Notes: generated by a model from the letters alone, not told the origin. 64,000 nucleotides of DNA from Mucilaginibacter sp. OK283 (GCF_900110415.1 NZ_FODR01000012.1:62001-126000), one strand, 5' to 3'. Positions 33,669 to 44,120 are shown, counted from the stretch's first letter. Numbers and translations are program-made.

Positions 33669-36578
33669 ATGAAGCTTAACGCAGATTACCAGGAACAATT
33701 CCAGTCAAGGCATATTGCTCCAAATGAGGCCGACACGGCAAAAATGTTAAAAACCATCGGTGTTAGCTCACTGGATGAACTGATAGCGCAAACCATTCCG
33801 GACCAGATCAGGCTTAAAAAACCGCTTGATTTGCCACCTGCGAAAAGCGAGTTTGACTACCTCACTACACTTAAACAAACATCGTTAAAAAACAAGGTAT
33901 TTAAGTCGTTCATCGGCAAAGGTTATTATGATGTAATTGTGCCTGGTGTTATTCAGCGTAACATCCTCGAAAATCCCGGATGGTACACCCAATACACGCC
34001 GTACCAGGCCGAGATTGCGCAGGGCCGTTTACAGGCTTTGTTAAATTTCCAAACCATGGTTATTGACCTTACCGGGATGGAAATTGCCAATGCTTCCCTA
34101 TTGGATGAGGGCACAGCCGCTGCCGAGGCTATGTTTATGCAGTACAGCCTGCGTAAAAACAACGCTGCCAACGTGTTCTTTGTATCCGAAGAACTGTTCC
34201 CGCAAACTATTGATATTTTAAAAACCCGCTCGGAGCCTTACGGCATCGAACTGCAAATAGGCGACCATCGTACGGTTGAATTAACCGACAATATGTTTGG
34301 CGCCATTGTACAATACCCTGCCGGTAAAGGCGCGGTGTATAATTACAAGGATTTTGCTGCCGCCGGCCACGAAAAAGGCATTAAACTAACCGTTGTTGCC
34401 GACATCATGAGCCTGGTACTGTTAACCCCTCCGGGTGAATGGGGTGCCGATATTGTTGTTGGAAGCACCCAACGCTTTGGTGTACCAATGGGCTTTGGCG
34501 GTCCGCATGCCGCATTTTTTGCTACTAAAGAAGAATACAAACGTTCTATCCCCGGCCGCATCATCGGTGTAACTATTGATAGCGCGGGCAACTATGCTTT
34601 GCGTATGGCTTTGCAAACCCGCGAGCAACACATCCGCAGGGATAAAGCCACTTCAAATATTTGTACCGCGCAGGCATTATTGGCTATTATGGCCGGTATG
34701 TATGCCGTATACCATGGCCCTAAAGGTGTTAAACTTATTGCCGAAAGAATTCATGGCTTAACCATCCTATTAGCTAAAGCCCTTGGCGAATTAGGTTACA
34801 AGCAACTGAACGAAAGTTATTTTGATACCCTGAAGTTTGATGTTGCCCACTTAGCAGGCCCTATCCACTCTGAAGCGCTAAACAACGAGATGAACCTGAA
34901 CTACGAAGGTTCGGCTGTTACCATTTCTGTTGATGAAACTACATCGCCCGAGGATATTAAAACCATAATTAGATTCTTTGCCAAAGTATTGGGTAAAACT
35001 ATTAACGATGTTGATTTTGACGGATTGAAAGCTGATTTGGAAACTGTGATCCCAACCGAATTACAGCGTACATCTGCTTACTTGACCCATGCGTTGTTTA
35101 ACTCGCACCATTCCGAACATGAAATGCTGCGTTATATTAAATCATTAGAGGCAAAGGATCTTTCGCTTTGCCATTCCATGATCGCTTTAGGCTCATGTAC
35201 AATGAAGCTGAACGCCACCACTGAAATGATCCCGGTTACCTGGAACCATTTCAGCAAAATTCACCCTTTTGCACCAACCGACCAGGTTGGCGGCTATATG
35301 CAACTGTTTGACGAGATTAACAAGTGGCTGAGTGAGATCACCGGCTTCGCGGCCATGAGCTTACAGCCAAACGCAGGAGCACAAGGCGAATACGCCGGCC
35401 TGATGGTTATCCGCGCCTATCATCATGACAGGGGCGATACCCACCGTAATATCGCTTTAATTCCATCATCGGCACACGGTACCAACCCTGCATCTGCAGC
35501 TATGGCAGGTATGAAGATAGTGGTTGTTAAATGTGATGATAATGGTAACATTGACGTGGCCGATATGCGTGCCAAAGCCGAGCAATATAAAAACGAGCTA
35601 TCGTGCTTAATGGTTACCTACCCATCTACCCATGGAGTATTTGAGGAATCGATCATCGAGATCTGCCAGATCATCCATGAAAATGGAGGCCAGGTTTATA
35701 TGGATGGCGCCAACATGAACGCACAGGTAGGCTTAACCAGCCCGGCCAATATTGGTGCCGATGTTTGCCATTTAAACCTGCATAAAACTTTCTGTATCCC
35801 TCACGGTGGCGGTGGCCCCGGTATGGGCCCTATCGGCGTAGCTAAACACCTGGTGCCTTATTTACCTGGCCATGCTGTGGTTGATATCGACAGGGGTAAA
35901 TCTATCCACGCGGTATCTGCAGCACCATGGGGTTCGGCATCTATCCTGATCATCTCTCATGCTTACATAGCCATGATGGGCAGCGAAGGCTTAACTAATG
36001 CAACCCGCTACGCTATCCTGAATGCTAACTACATAAAAACCCGTTTAGAAAGTCATTTCCCGGTATTATACACAGGTGCGAATGGCCGTTGTGCACACGA
36101 AATGATCCTGGATTGCCGCTCGTTTAAACCGTTCGGTATCGAGGTTACAGATATTGCCAAACGCTTAATGGATTACGGTTTCCACGCGCCAACTGTATCA
36201 TTCCCGGTTGCGGGGACGGTGATGGTTGAACCAACCGAATCGGAACCTAAACATGAGCTCGACCGTTTCTGTGATGCCATGATAGCTATCCGCCATGAAA
36301 TTGCCGATGTTGCCAGTGGCGTGTTAGATAAAACAGACAACCCGTTAAAAAATGCGCCGCACACGGTAGCCGTAATTACCGGCAATGAATGGGAACATCC
36401 GTACACCCGCCAAAAAGCAGCATTCCCGCTGCCTTATGTAGCTGCCTTTAAATTCTGGCCGTCAGTAGGCAGGGTTAATGATACTTATGGCGATAGAACG
36501 CTCATTTGCTCATGCCCGCCGTTAACCGATTACGAGTTTGAAGAAAGCGAAGTAACCACCCCGGAATACGGAACCTGA
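33669..36578 (+). CDS. gcvP: Glycine dehydrogenase (decarboxylating), P protein of the glycine cleavage system
   Basis: Decarboxylates glycine and passes the aminomethyl group to lipoylated H protein. The 969-residue single-chain form is standard. The N-terminal half carries NASLLDEGTAAAEAM and RDKATSNICTAQALLA; the C-terminal half has SCTMKLNATTEMIPVTWNHF, SAHGTNPASAAMAGM and the PLP-binding Lys706 in NLHKTFCIPHGGGGPGMGP. Start chosen at the ATG following the promoter (27 bp) with AAGGGGA close by. The T, H and L protein genes are not adjacent. A clear terminator follows at 36610-36640. No anomaly. Confidence 0.97.
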   Translation: MKLNADYQEQFQSRHIAPNEADTAKMLKTIGVSSLDELIAQTIPDQIRLKKPLDLPPAKSEFDYLTTLKQTSLKNKVFKSFIGKGYYDVIVPGVIQRNILENPGWYTQYTPYQAEIAQGRLQALLNFQTMVIDLTGMEIANASLLDEGTAAAEAMFMQYSLRKNNAANVFFVSEELFPQTIDILKTRSEPYGIELQIGDHRTVELTDNMFGAIVQYPAGKGAVYNYKDFAAAGHEKGIKLTVVADIMSLVLLTPPGEWGADIVVGSTQRFGVPMGFGGPHAAFFATKEEYKRSIPGRIIGVTIDSAGNYALRMALQTREQHIRRDKATSNICTAQALLAIMAGMYAVYHGPKGVKLIAERIHGLTILLAKALGELGYKQLNESYFDTLKFDVAHLAGPIHSEALNNEMNLNYEGSAVTISVDETTSPEDIKTIIRFFAKVLGKTINDVDFDGLKADLETVIPTELQRTSAYLTHALFNSHHSEHEMLRYIKSLEAKDLSLCHSMIALGSCTMKLNATTEMIPVTWNHFSKIHPFAPTDQVGGYMQLFDEINKWLSEITGFAAMSLQPNAGAQGEYAGLMVIRAYHHDRGDTHRNIALIPSSAHGTNPASAAMAGMKIVVVKCDDNGNIDVADMRAKAEQYKNELSCLMVTYPSTHGVFEESIIEICQIIHENGGQVYMDGANMNAQVGLTSPANIGADVCHLNLHKTFCIPHGGGGPGMGPIGVAKHLVPYLPGHAVVDIDRGKSIHAVSAAPWGSASILIISHAYIAMMGSEGLTNATRYAILNANYIKTRLESHFPVLYTGANGRCAHEMILDCRSFKPFGIEVTDIAKRLMDYGFHAPTVSFPVAGTVMVEPTESEPKHELDRFCDAMIAIRHEIADVASGVLDKTDNPLKNAPHTVAVITGNEWEHPYTRQKAAFPLPYVAAFKFWPSVGRVNDTYGDRTLICSCPPLTDYEFEESEVTTPEYGT

Positions 36579-36609
36579 GATCGGCGTTAAAAACCGGATA
36601 CTATAAAGA

Positions 36610-36640
36610 AAAAGACCGTCATCAAAAGTGGCGGTCTTTT
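36610..36640. terminator. Terminator between convergent gcvP and GH32 genes
   Basis: AAAAGACCG (36610-36618) pairs with CGGTCTTTT (36632-36640); A-run before and T-run after allow use from both sides. Confidence 0.8.
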
Positions 36641-36666
36641 CATTTACTTTAGATTTGTGGAATATT

Positions 36667-38196
36667 CTACTTCCAAATCGACTTCAAACCTGTAATGGAA
36701 AGCGTATTTAATTTCAGCTTTCCACCTACATTTATAGCCAGGCCTGTGAAATCTTCATTCGGGAAATAAACAGCAGTCATGGTGGTTAAGCCTCCATCAG
36801 CAAAAAGCTCAACGGATGCTTTATCAACTACAATGGTCAGGTCGGCGCTTTTTGATGTACTCAATCTTGGGGCTGTAAACCGGCCCGAAAAGTCTTTTTG
36901 AAAATCCACCTTACCTGATTTTGTCCTGTCGATAAAATACTGTCCCTTAACATCATCATACCCAATTAACACTTCCTCTCCTTTTTTGTTATACAACTTG
37001 ATGGTATAGCCCTTTAACCGGGCAAGCGTTAACTTTAAAATGTATTGGCTTTTTAATTTATTCACCTTGCCGGTTAACTCAAGTATTTTATTAACTGCCA
37101 CGTTTTTTGATACAGATGTATTGGCGCTGATATTAACTAACTCAGGAACCGGGGCCGATGCGATCACGATACCTTGTTTACTTTGTTTTAAACGCAAATC
37201 GCGCGGAATGGTCATGGCGTTGCGCCATTTTTGGGTGGGTACCTGGTTGGCATATTCCCAGTTACTCATCCAGCCAAGGAAAATTTTGCGGCTGCCGGTA
37301 TTGCTCCAGGTAATGCCTGCATACTCATCGGGGCCATAATCCAGCCAGCGCGTTTGGGTATCCATCGGCGTAAACCGGTGCCCGTTAAAGTCTCCCACAA
37401 AATATTGCGTAGCCGAGCCTCCGTTGGGGCCTCCCGGGTTAAGGTTTACCACAAGTATCCAGTATGTTTTGCCGTTCAGCTTTAAAGGGAACAGGTCGGG
37501 GCACTCCCATACCCCGCCGTGCGCTCCCTCTCTTAAACCAAACTCACTCTCCTTTTTCCAGGTTTTTAAATCAGGTGCCGAGTAAAAGGTAATATGATCT
37601 TTGGTAGCCAGGGTCATTACCCATTTTTTTTGTTTGGGGTACCACATCACTTTAGGATCTCTGAAATCTTTAATCCCCGGATTTTTAAGTACCGGGTTGC
37701 CGGCATATTTTGTCCAGGTGTTCCCTTCATCCAGGCTGTAGGCAATACTTTGGTTTTGAAAAACATCGGTACCTGCCTTTTCTCCCTTTGGATCATGGTG
37801 CGTAAATATGGCTACCAACGGAACCTTTCCATTTTTACCAAAGCCCGAAGTATTGTTGGAATCAACCACAGCACTGCCCGAGAATATATAGCCCAGGCTA
37901 TCGGGATATAAAGCTATAGGCATTTGTTTCCAGTGCACCAGGTCTTTACTTACCGCATGCCCCCAATGCATTGGCCCCCACACAATACCATCAGGATAGT
38001 ATTGAAAAAACAAATGGTAGGTGTGGTTAAAATAAACCATCCCATTGGGGTCATTTACCCAATGCTGCTCCGGCGAAAAATGCACCTGCGGCCTGTGCGG
38101 CTCCTGGTAGCTTACTCCTGATTTATCCTGCGCTTTACTAACCATGGTAATCATTATAAAGGCCATCAGTAACGCGATGCCGGTTTTTGTTTTCAT
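36667..38196 (-). CDS. GH32 fructan hydrolase (levanase/inulinase/invertase-like)
   Basis: Hydrolyses beta-fructosyl bonds of sucrose, fructo-oligosaccharides, inulin or levan. The 509-residue protein has a non-lipoprotein signal peptide (1-22, SKAQ), so it is probably periplasmic. GH32 catalytic triad: nucleophile Asp49 in WVNDPNG, stabiliser Asp180 in FRDPK, acid/base Glu231 in WECPD. The five-bladed propeller (30-350) and C-terminal beta-sandwich (about 370-509) are intact. It is the last gene of the fructan operon, separated from SusD by 101 bp that contain a stable hairpin. The preferred linkage (beta-2,1 or beta-2,6) cannot be read by eye. An exo-acting role is likely, since no separate surface endo-enzyme is encoded. 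Confidence 0.94.
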   Translation of the reverse strand: MKTKTGIALLMAFIMITMVSKAQDKSGVSYQEPHRPQVHFSPEQHWVNDPNGMVYFNHTYHLFFQYYPDGIVWGPMHWGHAVSKDLVHWKQMPIALYPDSLGYIFSGSAVVDSNNTSGFGKNGKVPLVAIFTHHDPKGEKAGTDVFQNQSIAYSLDEGNTWTKYAGNPVLKNPGIKDFRDPKVMWYPKQKKWVMTLATKDHITFYSAPDLKTWKKESEFGLREGAHGGVWECPDLFPLKLNGKTYWILVVNLNPGGPNGGSATQYFVGDFNGHRFTPMDTQTRWLDYGPDEYAGITWSNTGSRKIFLGWMSNWEYANQVPTQKWRNAMTIPRDLRLKQSKQGIVIASAPVPELVNISANTSVSKNVAVNKILELTGKVNKLKSQYILKLTLARLKGYTIKLYNKKGEEVLIGYDDVKGQYFIDRTKSGKVDFQKDFSGRFTAPRLSTSKSADLTIVVDKASVELFADGGLTTMTAVYFPNEDFTGLAINVGGKLKLNTLSITGLKSIWK

Positions 38197-38250
38197 AATT
38201 GAAGTTCTTTTAATTTAGGCAGATGAACTTAAGCGTGTATTTACAAAGGC

Positions 38251-38276
38251 GCCCCGGCATAATTATAAACCGGGGC
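38251..38276 (-). promoter_or_regulatory. Intercistronic hairpin between susD and GH32
   Basis: GCCCCGG (38251-38257) and CCGGGGC (38270-38276) pair perfectly around a 12-nt AT loop on the minus-strand transcript. There is no good U-run after it, so it is more likely an mRNA-stability or partial-attenuation hairpin than a full terminator. Confidence 0.45.
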
Positions 38277-38297
38277 CCTATTTATGCTTTAACAAGT

Positions 38298-40004
38298 TTA
38301 ATACCCCGGGTTTTGTTTGTACAAACCGTTGGTAAATGTAATTTCTGATTGTGGTATAGGCAGGTACTCGTCCCGGCCTGCTGTAAATTTAGCAGTTGCC
38401 AGGAATGTTCTCCTGCCTTTTTCAACGTTAATATAGTCATTGAGTGTTTTCTCGGCAATTCCCCATCTTACTAAATCAAAGAAACGGGCTCCTTCTGTGG
38501 CAAACTCCAGTCGCCTTTCCCATTGCAGTGCTTTGCGGGCATAATCCTGCGTCCAGTTGGCAATGCTGTAGGGTTTAACGTTATAGTTGGATGGAAAGGT
38601 ACCATCTATTTTTTTAAGCCGTCCGGTGCTTGCCGCCGCACGGTTTCTTATTTGATTAATGAGCGGTAATGCATTTGCCTGCTGCCCCAGTTCAATATAG
38701 GCTTCGGCCTGCATGAGCAGTACATCATCGTACCTGATGATATCATAATTTTTTGCCGAACCCATAAACGGACCAAGCTTAAAGTATGATGAGCTGGTAG
38801 CCAATTGCTGGTTGCGCATGGTGTGGAAATTTCCGTAAACACCAGGGTCACGCACCCAACTGTTGCTGAATGGCTTCGTGTTGTCATATTTGTACGGGTG
38901 GCCGTCGATACCAACGGTATGGTCTAACCTGGGGTCAACCGTTACTTTTGTTAAATCGGCAATGCTGTTGTTAAACGTATCAAAGTTAGGCAAGCCATTA
39001 AAATCAGTAGTATGCGCATTCACCAGGTTCTGGCTTGCAGCATGAAAGCCGCAACATCCGTATTGTGGTGCGCCATGCGGATAATTTAAACCATCCTCAA
39101 AATTCATACGCCCGGCAGTAGTTCCGTCATTAATGGTAAACTGAATAGCGAATACAGATTCAGGTCCGTTTTCAGTTTCCGGTAAAAAATCATCGGCTAT
39201 ATCGCTGCTTAATGCATATTTGCCAGATGCGATAACAGCCTGTGTAAGATCAACCACCTGCTGCAACCTTGTTTTATTGATATTGGTTACATGATGCTTA
39301 TCGTCCTGCTCGTAAGCCTGGTACAATCTCAGTTTTGCTAAATAAGCCTGGGCGTTTAACTTGTTGGCCCTTGCCAGCTCTGGCTGGGTAACAGGTAAAT
39401 TATCAATAGCGTATTGAAAATCGGCTGCAATTTTATTCCATGAATCCTCATTTGATAACGTGTTCGAAACTTTCAGAATATCATCCGCTGTCGCGTTTTC
39501 ATCAAAAATTGGAATGTTTTTATACAGCAGTTTCATGGTAAAATAGCTGTGGGCACGTAAAAATCTCAACTCGGCCAAACGTGTTTTCTTATTAGGATAA
39601 TCGGCATCAGAGAGCGAATTAACTGCCCTTAGTGCCACATTTGCCCTTGATATAGATTTGAACAAATTTTTCCAGGTACGTGAAACAAAGGCATCCATTG
39701 AAGGGGTTACCAGGTTGTAATGCTCCAGTGCGTCAACTTCGCCAACATCACCGGTACCGCCGCCGCCTTTATAGGCGTCATCTGAGCGAACGCTGCCGTA
39801 AGCCCAATCGCTGTATATGGGGCCTATCATGTCGCCGTTGCCAATAGCGGCATAGGCTGCGGTTACCAAACCTTCAATAGCGGTTGGTGTTTTTAAATCT
39901 GATGAAGACAACACACCCTTTGGTGTATAGTCTAACGCCTTTTTACATGAACTGAAGATGATCAGTCCGGATAAAACAGCTGTGAAAAATATTTTTGCTT
40001 TCAT
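38298..40004 (-). CDS. SusD/RagB-family surface glycan-binding lipoprotein
   Basis: A 568-residue outer-membrane lipoprotein; the signal ends at IIFSSCKK with lipidated Cys20. It binds oligosaccharides and acts as the lid of the SusC channel. The usual mainly helical plan with TPR-like pairs is visible: SRANVALRAVNSLSD, KKTRLAELRFLRAHSYFTMKLLY near the N terminus, RYDDVLLMQAEAYIELGQ and LINQIRNRAA in the C-terminal half, ending in LQWERRLEFATEGARFFDLVRWG and YLPIPQSEI, which are diagnostic. It lies 18 bp downstream of susC. Specificity, presumably fructan, is inferred from the operon. Confidence 0.95.
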   Translation of the reverse strand: MKAKIFFTAVLSGLIIFSSCKKALDYTPKGVLSSSDLKTPTAIEGLVTAAYAAIGNGDMIGPIYSDWAYGSVRSDDAYKGGGGTGDVGEVDALEHYNLVTPSMDAFVSRTWKNLFKSISRANVALRAVNSLSDADYPNKKTRLAELRFLRAHSYFTMKLLYKNIPIFDENATADDILKVSNTLSNEDSWNKIAADFQYAIDNLPVTQPELARANKLNAQAYLAKLRLYQAYEQDDKHHVTNINKTRLQQVVDLTQAVIASGKYALSSDIADDFLPETENGPESVFAIQFTINDGTTAGRMNFEDGLNYPHGAPQYGCCGFHAASQNLVNAHTTDFNGLPNFDTFNNSIADLTKVTVDPRLDHTVGIDGHPYKYDNTKPFSNSWVRDPGVYGNFHTMRNQQLATSSSYFKLGPFMGSAKNYDIIRYDDVLLMQAEAYIELGQQANALPLINQIRNRAAASTGRLKKIDGTFPSNYNVKPYSIANWTQDYARKALQWERRLEFATEGARFFDLVRWGIAEKTLNDYINVEKGRRTFLATAKFTAGRDEYLPIPQSEITFTNGLYKQNPGY

Positions 40005-40022
40005 ACTGAATAGTTTATATCG

Positions 40023-43000
40023 TTAAAATGATGCGTTGATACCAAAACTGAAAACTTTAGGAATTGGAACCGGACCAAGGTCAATCCTTTCAGGATCTGG
40101 GCTTAAATAGCTTTTGCTTTTCAACGTAAACACGTTTTCGGCCATCGCAAACACTCTTAGCCTGGTAAATACCGCTTTAGGCACAATAGTGTACCCAATT
40201 TGAATGTTGCGGAGTTTAAAGTAAGATGTGTTTACAATAAAGTAATCAGAAGTGCGGCCTTCGTTGTTATTATCTTTGAGTGTTAATGCAGGTACATTTG
40301 TATTGGTATGCTGCGGTGTCCATCCGCCAAATACACCTGGGCCAACATTTTCGCGGCTATGCATCAGGTTATTGTACAGGGTATATACATCAAACCCTTT
40401 GCGGCCGGCAACACCCGAACCAAATATAGACAGGTCGAATTTTTTGTAGGTTAAATCAATCCGTGCACCATACTCCAAAGCGGGTAGCGTAGTTCCTATC
40501 CAGGTTTGATCGTTTGCATCAATTTTTCCGTCGTGGTTTACATCAACATACTTTATTCTGCCCGGTCCTGCGCCAATTTGTGTTGGGGCAGCATCCACTT
40601 CGGCCTGCGATTGGAAAAGACCGGCAGTTTTATACCCAAATATGTCAAACTGCGAATGTCCTATAATGGTATTAGCTATGTTACCCGGATAGGCCGGCCT
40701 AACATTCTCAGGCAAATCAGTGATTTTGTCTCTGAAGTGCGAAAAGTTTAAAGTTACATTGTAATTAAAATCGCCTGATTGCTGGCCATGATAGGTTACT
40801 AAAAACTCCCAGCCTTTATTGCTTTTAGAGGCGCCATTAACTGTTTTTGATTGCCCTTCGCCCAATGCCGATGCAATTGGTGGTGTAATCAGGATGCCTG
40901 TGGTTCTGCGGGTAAAATAGTCAAATGATCCCGAGATCTTATCGTTCAGGATGGCAAAGTCAAGCCCGGCATTTAGCTCTTCGGTAGATTCCCATTTTAG
41001 GCCTGGATTGGCAGCCTGGGTTTGCACAAAGCCCGAGGGTAACGATCCTGTATTGGCACCAGAAAGTGAGTAAGCAGTACCAACATTCATGTACTGCTCC
41101 CAAAAGCCCGGGGTTAACTGATTTTGAGTGGTACCATAGCGGGTATCATAAAGCGCGAAGCGCGATTGATCGCCAATTTCCTGGTTACCTACACGGCCCA
41201 CACCTGCCCTTAGTTTTAATTCCGAAAAGATGGTGTTGTTTTTCATGAAGCTTTCCTGGTCAATTTTCCAACCGAAGGAAGCTGACGGGAAAATACCATA
41301 TTGGTTGTTTGAACCAAACCTTGATGAACCGTCGCGGCGTATGGTTACCGAGGCTAAGTATTTACCGGCATAATTATAATCTAACCGCGAAAACTGCGAA
41401 AACAAGCTATTCCCGGTAGAGCGGCCGGTAACTATAGTATTGCCTGTACCGGCATCTAAGGTAAAATAATCTTCGGTTTGTATGGCGTAGCCTTGTTTAA
41501 GGGTGGTCTGAAAATCGGTAAAGGTTTTAATATACTCGGTACCAACCAATAATTTAAAATGGTTGTTGGTGGTTAAATCGTAGTTATACCTTAACGTGTT
41601 TGAAAAAGTAGTGCTCAGGTAATGGTTCTGGTCAAAAAACAAGCTATTGGTTGTACGCGCCAGGGCACCTTCCTGGAAAGTTGGTGTTATCACCTTATTC
41701 AGGTAATTTGAATTATCGGCACCAAAATTCGATTTGAAATACAGGTTTTTAATGGGTTGTATTTCTAAAAAAACATTACCAAATGTATTTACCCGGTTAG
41801 CATTGTTCCACTTGGCTAAATCCTGCATGTGCAGCGGGTTATTCCTGTCAGAGTATCCCGCGCCAGATTCGCCTGCATAAGTAACACCATCTTTTTGGTA
41901 TACTGGTATAGTAGGTGCCAGTGTTACCGCCAAAAAGGTGGTTGCCGCACCGCCCAAATCTGTGGTAGTAAGCGTCTCGTTTGAGTTGGTTATTTTTAAG
42001 TTTACGCCAAAAGTAGCTTTGTTGTCAAAGGCGCGTACCACACCGTTAATGCTACCTGTAGTACGGTTGTATTTTGTAAACCTAACAAGGCCGGTGTTTT
42101 TGATGTTGCCAAAGTTAATTTCAAGTGATGCGTTTTTGTTGCCTACCGATGCTGTGAAATCATTGTTATAAACCATGGCTGTTTTATACAATACACTTTG
42201 CCAATCGGTATTGCCGGCAGGGGTATTAGGGTCGCCACCTACAAATTGTTTGGGGGTAACACTGTTTAAAACCGGGTTGTTATAATTACCGTTCCAGTTA
42301 AAAGTGTATATATCGCCATAACCGGCAGCCGGGTCCTGGCCATCGTTTACAGATGCCTGCCATAGCGCCTTACCTCTGTCTGTCGAATTCAGCATTTTAA
42401 ACCGCAACGATTTTTCTGACTGGACAGATGTACTGTTATTAAACTGGAACAGGACTTTGCCCTGGGTATTGCCGCCGTTTTTTGTGGTAACAATGATAAC
42501 GCCATTGGATGCTCTTGACCCGTAAATCGACTCAGACGAAGCATCCTTAAGTACCTGTACCGATGCGATGTTTGAAGGTGATAAATTTTGAAAAACTTCG
42601 GGCCTGGTGGTGGGTATACCATCAATAACATATAAAGGGTTGTTATTGCCCAAAGTATTTGCCCCTCTGATCAGGATCCTGCTGGTTGAACCGTTGGCCG
42701 ATCCATCTTTTTCGATGTACAAACCGGCAACCCTGCCCTGTAAAGCCTGCATGGTATTACCCGAGCTGTTGTTTTTTACCGGTGCTAAATCAACAACGGC
42801 CACGGCGCCCGTCAGGTCTTTCTTCCTTTCGGATGTGTAACCGGTTACTACTACCTCATTCAAGGTGGTTGCGGCATCTTTAAATACCACATCAAGTACT
42901 TTGGTATCGGCGGCAACTGTTACAAGTATCGGTTTGGTGCCCACATATGAAAACCTGATAGATTGCCCGGTTGCTGCCGTGATGCTGAATTTTCCGCTGG

Positions 43001-43163
43001 CATCTGATAGCGTTGATTTTTGGGTTTCAACAACCACAATGGTAACGCCATCCATTGGTTTTGATGCGTTATCCAGCACAGTCCCGGTAATGACGCGGGA
43101 TTGCGCGTATCCCTTACTTATGAGCAGCATAAGCAGGGAACAAATAAGTAATAATTTTCTCAT
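40023..43163 (-). CDS. SusC/RagA-family TonB-linked outer-membrane transporter
   Basis: A 1046-residue TonB-dependent channel importing oligosaccharides with its SusD lid. Signal peptide 1-20; carboxypeptidase-regulatory-like domain at about 22-105 (VITGTVLDNASKPMDGVTI); plug domain with the SusC signature (EVVVTGYTSERKKDLTGAV.., LQGRVAGLYIEKDGSANGSTSRILIRGANTLGNNNPLYVIDGIP, SIYGSRASNGVIIVTTKNG); the rest is barrel, ending in PKVFSFGINASF. It has no N-terminal signalling extension for an anti-sigma factor, so control comes from the adjacent hybrid regulator. Upstream is the sugar kinase gene (34-bp gap), downstream susD. Confidence 0.96.
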   Translation of the reverse strand: MRKLLLICSLLMLLISKGYAQSRVITGTVLDNASKPMDGVTIVVVETQKSTLSDASGKFSITAATGQSIRFSYVGTKPILVTVAADTKVLDVVFKDAATTLNEVVVTGYTSERKKDLTGAVAVVDLAPVKNNSSGNTMQALQGRVAGLYIEKDGSANGSTSRILIRGANTLGNNNPLYVIDGIPTTRPEVFQNLSPSNIASVQVLKDASSESIYGSRASNGVIIVTTKNGGNTQGKVLFQFNNSTSVQSEKSLRFKMLNSTDRGKALWQASVNDGQDPAAGYGDIYTFNWNGNYNNPVLNSVTPKQFVGGDPNTPAGNTDWQSVLYKTAMVYNNDFTASVGNKNASLEINFGNIKNTGLVRFTKYNRTTGSINGVVRAFDNKATFGVNLKITNSNETLTTTDLGGAATTFLAVTLAPTIPVYQKDGVTYAGESGAGYSDRNNPLHMQDLAKWNNANRVNTFGNVFLEIQPIKNLYFKSNFGADNSNYLNKVITPTFQEGALARTTNSLFFDQNHYLSTTFSNTLRYNYDLTTNNHFKLLVGTEYIKTFTDFQTTLKQGYAIQTEDYFTLDAGTGNTIVTGRSTGNSLFSQFSRLDYNYAGKYLASVTIRRDGSSRFGSNNQYGIFPSASFGWKIDQESFMKNNTIFSELKLRAGVGRVGNQEIGDQSRFALYDTRYGTTQNQLTPGFWEQYMNVGTAYSLSGANTGSLPSGFVQTQAANPGLKWESTEELNAGLDFAILNDKISGSFDYFTRRTTGILITPPIASALGEGQSKTVNGASKSNKGWEFLVTYHGQQSGDFNYNVTLNFSHFRDKITDLPENVRPAYPGNIANTIIGHSQFDIFGYKTAGLFQSQAEVDAAPTQIGAGPGRIKYVDVNHDGKIDANDQTWIGTTLPALEYGARIDLTYKKFDLSIFGSGVAGRKGFDVYTLYNNLMHSRENVGPGVFGGWTPQHTNTNVPALTLKDNNNEGRTSDYFIVNTSYFKLRNIQIGYTIVPKAVFTRLRVFAMAENVFTLKSKSYLSPDPERIDLGPVPIPKVFSFGINASF

Positions 43164-43197
43164 TGGTTTTTAATTAAGTTTATTAGGTATGGTTTAT

Positions 43198-44112
43198 TTA
43201 AAATAATTGGCTTTTAAAGTCTTGATAATCTGTTATTTTATAATCGGGACAACCTCCTTTCTTTGTTGCAATAAAGCCACCCATCGCTATTGCGTTTTTT
43301 AATAAGGTTTCCGGCGGTACGCCGTTATAATGGTTGGCAATAAACGCGGCCAAAAAAGAATCGCCGCTGCCAATGGTGTCTGTAACTTTTACTTCGCGGC
43401 CGGCAACATGGTATGCCTTATCCTGCTTGTAGTACGATGCCCCAAACTCCCCCTTGGTAACTACAATCTCGGGGATGTTAAAGTGGTCCTGTATAAACCT
43501 GATCTGTTCCGATTCTTTGCCGAACGATCCCCTGAAAAGGCCCTGCACCATTTCCAGTTCGGCCTGGTTAAATTTTACTATATCTGCTTTGCGCAAAAGC
43601 TCTTCCAGCAAATCGCGGCTAAAAAAAGGCGGGCGCAGGTTAATATCAAATACTTTAATAGCATCACGCTCCAACAATTCAAACAGTGTATTGCGCGATA
43701 CGCTGTTACGCGATGCCAGGCTGCCGTATACCAGGTAGGTTGATGGCTGCAACTGGCTGATGATATGCTCGCTATCGCTTATAAAATCCCAGGCCACGGG
43801 GAAAACTATCTCGTATGATACCTCGTTGCCATTGTTCATTTTGGCAATTACCTGGCTGGTTGGGTGCTCCGTATCGGTTTGCAGTAAATGTTTGGGTATT
43901 CCCCAGCCGTCCATCAAGTTTTCCAGCTTGTGGCCGTTGGCATCGTTGCCTATTTTGCTCACCAGGCTGGTGGGCATGCCCAGTTTATTCAGGTGATACG
44001 CCACATTAAGCAATGCGCCGCCGGGCTGCGGGCCATCGGGCAATACATCCCAAAGGATTTCGCCGTAGCAAATGGCCGGGGTTGTTATGTTGGTTTGCGG
44101 GGTCATCGTCAT
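43198..44112 (-). CDS. PfkB-family carbohydrate kinase, probable fructokinase
   Basis: Phosphorylates imported sugar, most likely fructose to fructose 6-phosphate. The 304-residue ribokinase-fold protein opens ICYGEILWDVLPDGPQPGGALLNVAYHLNKLG, the typical fructokinase N terminus (YGEI.WD..PDG...GGA..N), and carries the PfkB signature DTIGSGDSFLAAFIANHYNG with the catalytic Asp in GSGD near residue 247. Cytoplasmic; no signal peptide. It lies 8 bp downstream of the MFS transporter gene and 34 bp upstream of susC, a layout seen in Bacteroidota fructan loci. Substrate assignment is strong by context, not proven. Confidence 0.9.
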   Translation of the reverse strand: MTMTPQTNITTPAICYGEILWDVLPDGPQPGGALLNVAYHLNKLGMPTSLVSKIGNDANGHKLENLMDGWGIPKHLLQTDTEHPTSQVIAKMNNGNEVSYEIVFPVAWDFISDSEHIISQLQPSTYLVYGSLASRNSVSRNTLFELLERDAIKVFDINLRPPFFSRDLLEELLRKADIVKFNQAELEMVQGLFRGSFGKESEQIRFIQDHFNIPEIVVTKGEFGASYYKQDKAYHVAGREVKVTDTIGSGDSFLAAFIANHYNGVPPETLLKNAIAMGGFIATKKGGCPDYKITDYQDFKSQLF

Positions 44113-44120
44113 TTCAATTA

